This document shows positions 62,901-64,000 of a stretch of 64,000 bases of DNA, piece by piece. The position numbers and the translations under genes are program-made. This DNA comes from Owenia fusiformis (taxonomy: Eukaryota; Annelida; Polychaeta; Sabellida; Oweniidae): the NCBI GenBank assembly GCA_903813345.2, contig CAIIXF020000003.1:23761248-23825247 (forward strand), written 5' to 3'. Position 1 is the first letter of the stretch. Each line of letters starts with the position of its first letter. Under the pieces are notes generated by a model, which was not told the origin of the DNA, did not search any database, and saw only the letters and a list, made by a program, of their open reading frames with translations.

Positions 62901-63075
62901 ATTTCAATACTTCCCTATGTAACACAGATATTTCACCCCCATGTACTAACCTACAGTGGTGAGCCCTCTCTGGCTTTATACTGATGCACTTGGGGCATTT
63001 ATAAACCACTTGGCCCTCCTGGAGTCCAAGCTTCATAATGTTTTCCTTTGTTGCATTACCACGTGGTACAGCTCC
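53754..63075 (-). CDS. ZDHHC3/7-type palmitoyl S-acyltransferase gene, 3' part (multi-exon)
   Basis: Exons on the minus strand in order are 62951-63075, 61533-61629, 60724-60805, 59829-59959 and 53754-53912. Upstream exons lie beyond the window or are unrecognised. All junctions are GT-AG and phases match (2, 0, 1, 0). The joined protein of about 197 residues runs from [11 protein letters not shown] (following the DP of the DPG motif) through the Cys-rich domain with HHCSVC and the catalytic DHHC ([20 protein letters not shown]). It continues through TM3, the lumenal loop and TM4 to CTDET-GIEQ (TTxE-like motif split by the last intron) and the C-terminus [14 protein letters not shown]3/7 enzymes are Golgi membrane proteins that attach palmitate to cysteines of many substrates. 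A TRIM-NHL gene is nested antisense in the last intron. Confidence 0.92.
54230..54545. repeat. Degenerate gccatttt/catcagcat repeats, copy 2
   Basis: About two to three diverged units are homologous to the right part of 42040-42750. The left part found in copy 1 is replaced here by unrelated sequence (about 54075-54230). Confidence 0.65.
55232..57124 (+). CDS. TRIM-NHL protein (RING, two B-boxes, coiled coil, NHL), copy 2
   Basis: The product is 630 residues with the same domain order as the copy at 43424. All RING and B-box metal ligands are kept, and there is one extra Lys near 421-424. The frame stays open upstream, but the first ATG is at 55232 and aligns with the start of copy 1. By eye about 73 residues differ (near 88% identity). 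Roughly two thirds of the differences fall in the last ~270 residues, in clusters such as [44 protein letters not shown] and GDYSGK/GEDRGK. The gene has no intron and lies antisense within the ZDHHC intron between 59829 and 53912. The AATAAA just after the stop of copy 1 reads AATAGA here. RING ligase activity is inferred; the target is unknown. Confidence 0.93.
   Translation: MATFIDDQNKAALTCGICKDILTDPRTLPCMHVYCLNCLESLMDKSKLQEGIFNCPECRQVCTVPQEGVGEFKVSPTIKFLVDAFRDSQQTKAPECDPCSESLENHTPARIRCLDCNKKFCTTCCKIHDTLLKDHKLLEITGDGAQNLQTAVKSIKERTVYCQKHPTKPIELYCKVDKAVICQLCYPISHAGHACEDIKDMAPKNLKPIGAVITQGNELMQIYKQAIQDTQAYKNELELRAENIKAEIINDMNTMIQTVRKKYKSLTENVTKEKESNVKQVMSHLGHLELQNAIIESQVSKFCTLVEHGHPVEIAGLEEQVNKKSEEWSKKPNTTFNDKIEIRFTEGKYDDGEVKFGTLEVKKKPNAESNILTPLCDPTVTSTKLHRNSIHDLAITSAGDYVATGYISSTTRIYDSSHKLKKKDLKKRFTYVTQMNDGDLAFTDGESNRISIYDEDGSHKRDVVCTRLKQLEGITMNTAGELMVIDTGSKQVCHVDITTGDITSQHGKFEYPHYITSNSKQVNIISDHLGHCIKGIARNGKEVFTYGTRGSIDGQLMHPFGVCTDKEDYIFVADFCNKRVVLLTPEGKFLRNVLTKADGVTYPQAVAVSHDGKLLVGEDRGKLFSIKYRE
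57125..58685. other. 3' flank of TRIM copy 2
   Basis: Non-coding sequence homologous to 45314-46555, interrupted by a MITE at 57783-58020. It ends near 58685, where copy 1 is cut by the LINE. Confidence 0.55.
57783..58020. mobile_element. ~238-bp MITE present only in copy 2
   Basis: The ends are inverted AGTGCTCACCATAAATAAAT. The homologous stretch of copy 1 (about 45935-45965) runs through without it, so it probably inserted after the duplication. The ends recall hAT-type CAGTG termini, but an 8-bp target duplication is not evident. Confidence 0.7.
58670..58960. repeat. Degenerate gccatttt/catcagcat repeats, third site
   Basis: Two to three diverged units end in caaacaaatggacggatggct, the same terminal tail as at about 42710-42750. 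It lies at the right edge of duplication copy 2. The same family therefore lies at or near several duplication junctions. Confidence 0.65.
58961..59501. other. ZDHHC intron sequence, no further feature
   Basis: Intronic on the minus strand between the TM4 exon array and the last exon. No coding similarity is seen. Confidence 0.5.
59502..59551 (-). pseudogene. Truncated fourth copy of the ZDHHC TM4 exon
   Basis: This exon fragment encodes [16 protein letters not shown] and then loses homology. It lacks the rest of TM4, the CTDET end and the donor site. Its acceptor side (aaatagctaag) is weaker than those of the other copies. It marks the far end of the 125-bp tandem array. Confidence 0.75.
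59579..59676 (-). CDS. Third copy of ZDHHC TM4 exon (possible alternative exon)
   Basis: A 98-bp candidate exon with acceptor actagcaaag and donor act|gtaagt. It encodes the TM4 segment and CTDET like the main exon, but with Ser for Phe (GISTAIM instead of GIFTAIM). Start phase 1 and end phase 0 equal those of the main exon, so it could replace it. It lacks the 11 codons [11 protein letters not shown]-equivalent at the lumenal side. The polypyrimidine tract is weak, so use is uncertain. Confidence 0.45.
59704..59801 (-). CDS. Second copy of ZDHHC TM4 exon (possible alternative exon)
   Basis: A 98-bp candidate exon, 125 bp downstream of the main exon by donor spacing. The protein is identical to the main exon over the TM4 and CTDET part. 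Splicing from the exon at 60724 (phase 1, Ser-G) into this acceptor gives SDWS-V-FIIF, which keeps frame and removes the lumenal [10 protein letters not shown] segment. Splicing from the main exon into it would break the frame, so the two are mutually exclusive if both are used. Conserved donor gtaagt; acceptor tract poor in pyrimidines. Confidence 0.5.
59829..59959 (-). CDS. ZDHHC3/7-type gene, main TM4 exon
   Basis: The exon has 131 bp, acceptor ttattttccag and donor gtaagt. It begins phase 1 and encodes [11 protein letters not shown], the TM4 helix [20 protein letters not shown] and then [13 protein letters not shown]. It matches ZDHHC3/7 (for example SVMFGTQVHSICTDET in vertebrates). It ends phase 0 within the TTxE-like motif completed by the last exon. 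Confidence 0.93.
60000..60095. repeat. 21-bp tandem repeat, about five copies
   Basis: The unit tggtaaacacaatgattaata repeats with little divergence. It lies in the ZDHHC intron just upstream (minus sense) of the main TM4 exon. Confidence 0.9.
60096..60723. other. ZDHHC intron
   Basis: AT-rich intron with loose further taaacacaat-like words. Nothing else is recognised. Confidence 0.5.
60724..60805 (-). CDS. ZDHHC3/7-type gene, TM3 exon
   Basis: The exon has 82 bp, acceptor ttgattttcag, donor gtaaga. It encodes [18 protein letters not shown] and [10 protein letters not shown], the third membrane helix and start of the lumenal loop. It begins phase 0 and ends phase 1. Confidence 0.9.
60806..61532. 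other. ZDHHC intron
   Basis: No further feature is recognised. Overlapping frames at 61306-61575 arise partly from the neighbouring exon. Confidence 0.5.
61533..61629 (-). CDS. ZDHHC3/7-type gene, catalytic DHHC exon
   Basis: The exon has 97 bp, acceptor tcttttttcag, donor gtaagt. It encodes [18 protein letters not shown] and [14 protein letters not shown]. The DHHC tetrad with its catalytic Cys and the zinc-binding CxxC and HC residues are intact. The first base completes the Ser codon started in the exon at 62951. Confidence 0.95.
61855..62710. repeat. ~855-bp near-complete palindrome (fold-back element) in ZDHHC intron
   Basis: The left arm 61855-62274 and right arm 62290-62710 are inverted copies over about 420 bp, separated by a 15-bp loop. 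Outer ends read ttcaccctatgcagacagag. The word gaaatattgggtgcggag appears near both outer ends, and a related ctaaatattgggtgcggag flanks the apex. The arms differ at scattered positions and by a few indels, so they have existed as separate sequences for some time. Both arms contain the same ~63-codon open frame pointing outwards, which follows from arm similarity. Probably a fold-back DNA transposon; no transposase. Confidence 0.93.
62951..63075 (-). CDS. ZDHHC3/7-type gene, Cys-rich domain exon
   Basis: The exon has 125 bp, acceptor gtctgtttcag, donor gttagt. It encodes [11 protein letters not shown], then [20 protein letters not shown] and AHHC(S), matching the start of the zinc-binding CRD of ZDHHC3/7. 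Phase 0 start, phase 2 end. It is the most upstream exon found in the window. Confidence 0.93.
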
Positions 63076-64000
63076 CTGAAACAGACAGAACATGATTCAT
63101 ATATATAATATTACATACTATAGTTCATGTATATTCAAATCAGTGTTCTTATTTCTCAGTGGGTAAGACTATAGTGGTTAGTTAGGGAGGTAGTTTCAAA
63201 ATCTTGTCATATTCAATATCTTCATGTGTAAAACCATTGGGTAGGTGAATAAGGTGGCCGATTCAAACACTATATCTACACAAAATAAGATTTGCACCAT
63301 TAGCTCATTGATAGTGCATGTTTTGCATTATTTTGATTTTTATAATTTTGGTGGACTTTAGGATCAGTTTTATTCACTAAGCCCCTTTCAGATTTACAAT
63401 GTACTTTATATTATATAAATGTTGCATTGAAGATCCTTCAATGAACAAGCAATGTACTTTATATTATATAAATGTTGCATTGAAGAGCCTTCAGTGAACA
63501 AGCAATGTTATGTTAAACCATGTGGCCACTGAATGTTACTAACTTTCACCTTCATAAATCTAATACTCAATGCTACAACCCTGTAATTTCTCTATGGATA
63601 ATGGATCATAAATGTTATGTTAATGACAGAAAATTGCTTTAAAAGCTATCTTGTCTTATCAGTAATTATCACATCCTGCTAGACCACTTACAAAGCAGAT
63701 CCAGAAATAACCTAATGTAGATTATGTTACAGCACTTATCTTTAATTTCTGATCTTCGTGATAGAATGCATGCCCGTAATCAGCTATTGCAAAGGGGGTT
63801 CACTTTTCTAATTCCAGGGGGTTCAAATTTGACAACTTTGTACCAAAATCACTTGGAAAGAACTCAAAAAATGAAAAACTGGCAAAAACTGGTGAAAAAT
63901 CGTGACCCCAAATCATGGCTACTCCTGGAACTAAGGGGAATAGATCAGATGATATATGTTGCTTTGTTTATTTTTACAACCATTGACTTGAGTCTGATGA
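63076..64000. other. ZDHHC upstream intron, with a two-copy 54-bp repeat
   Basis: A direct repeat of about 54 bp (aatgtactttatattatata ... gaacaagc) occurs twice at about 63399-63507. No exon encoding the preceding TM2 or DP residues was recognised up to the window edge. Confidence 0.5.

Noticed and set aside
1-64000. tRNA, rRNA, snRNA or LTR-type elements
   Set aside because: None could be recognised by eye; a covariance-model or profile scan would be needed to exclude small RNA genes.

Overview
The window is AT-rich nuclear DNA from a marine-type invertebrate animal. The evidence is split genes with GT-AG introns, metazoan protein families (a ZDHHC3/7-type palmitoyltransferase, RING/B-box/NHL TRIM proteins, a rhodopsin-class peptide-type GPCR), several LINE fragments with poly(A) tails, and many small inverted-repeat transposons. 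I cannot fix the phylum. Single-exon TRIM-NHL families and the degenerate 'gccatttt ... catcagcat' repeats suggest a lophotrochozoan or invertebrate deuterostome, but this is only an impression. No retrovirus-like, LTR or Polinton-like element was recognised.

Layout: 1-31.9 kb is gene-poor. It holds a 5'-truncated L1/Tx1-type LINE (2151-4268, minus, 13-bp target duplication), a second LINE end (19324-20081, minus) inserted in a 50-bp minisatellite, an older LINE relic near 28.6-28.9 kb, a ~1.5-kb long-TIR DNA transposon (15469-16943), several MITEs and minisatellites. A single-exon GPCR lies at 32003-33355 (+). From 33.6 to 36.7 kb there are stacked inverted-repeat elements.

From about 36.2 kb to 58.7 kb lies a tandem segmental duplication of ~9-10 kb units (copy 1 ~36165-46555, copy 2 ~49185-58685), separated by a LINE RT fragment (46556-48520, +). 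Each unit carries one intronless TRIM-NHL gene on the plus strand (43424-45313; 55232-57124) and, on the minus strand, a copy of the last coding exon of a ZDHHC3/7-type gene (41569-41727; 53754-53912).

The rest of that ZDHHC gene runs on the minus strand from beyond the right edge: exons at 62951-63075, 61533-61629, 60724-60805 and 59829-59959. The TRIM gene of copy 2 is therefore nested antisense in a ZDHHC intron. The TM4 exon at 59829-59959 is followed by two more complete copies and one truncated copy in a 125-bp tandem array. Their splice phases fit only mutually exclusive use. An intron of the same gene contains an ~855-bp almost complete palindrome (61855-62710).

Most noteworthy: a ZDHHC gene with a choice of TM4 exons and a choice of last exons of identical protein sequence. 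The last-exon copies differ only at silent sites, while the neighbouring TRIM copies differ at roughly one residue in eight, mostly in the NHL propeller. A 2.5-kb non-coding stretch is almost identical between the two units, which suggests recent conversion or an assembly effect.
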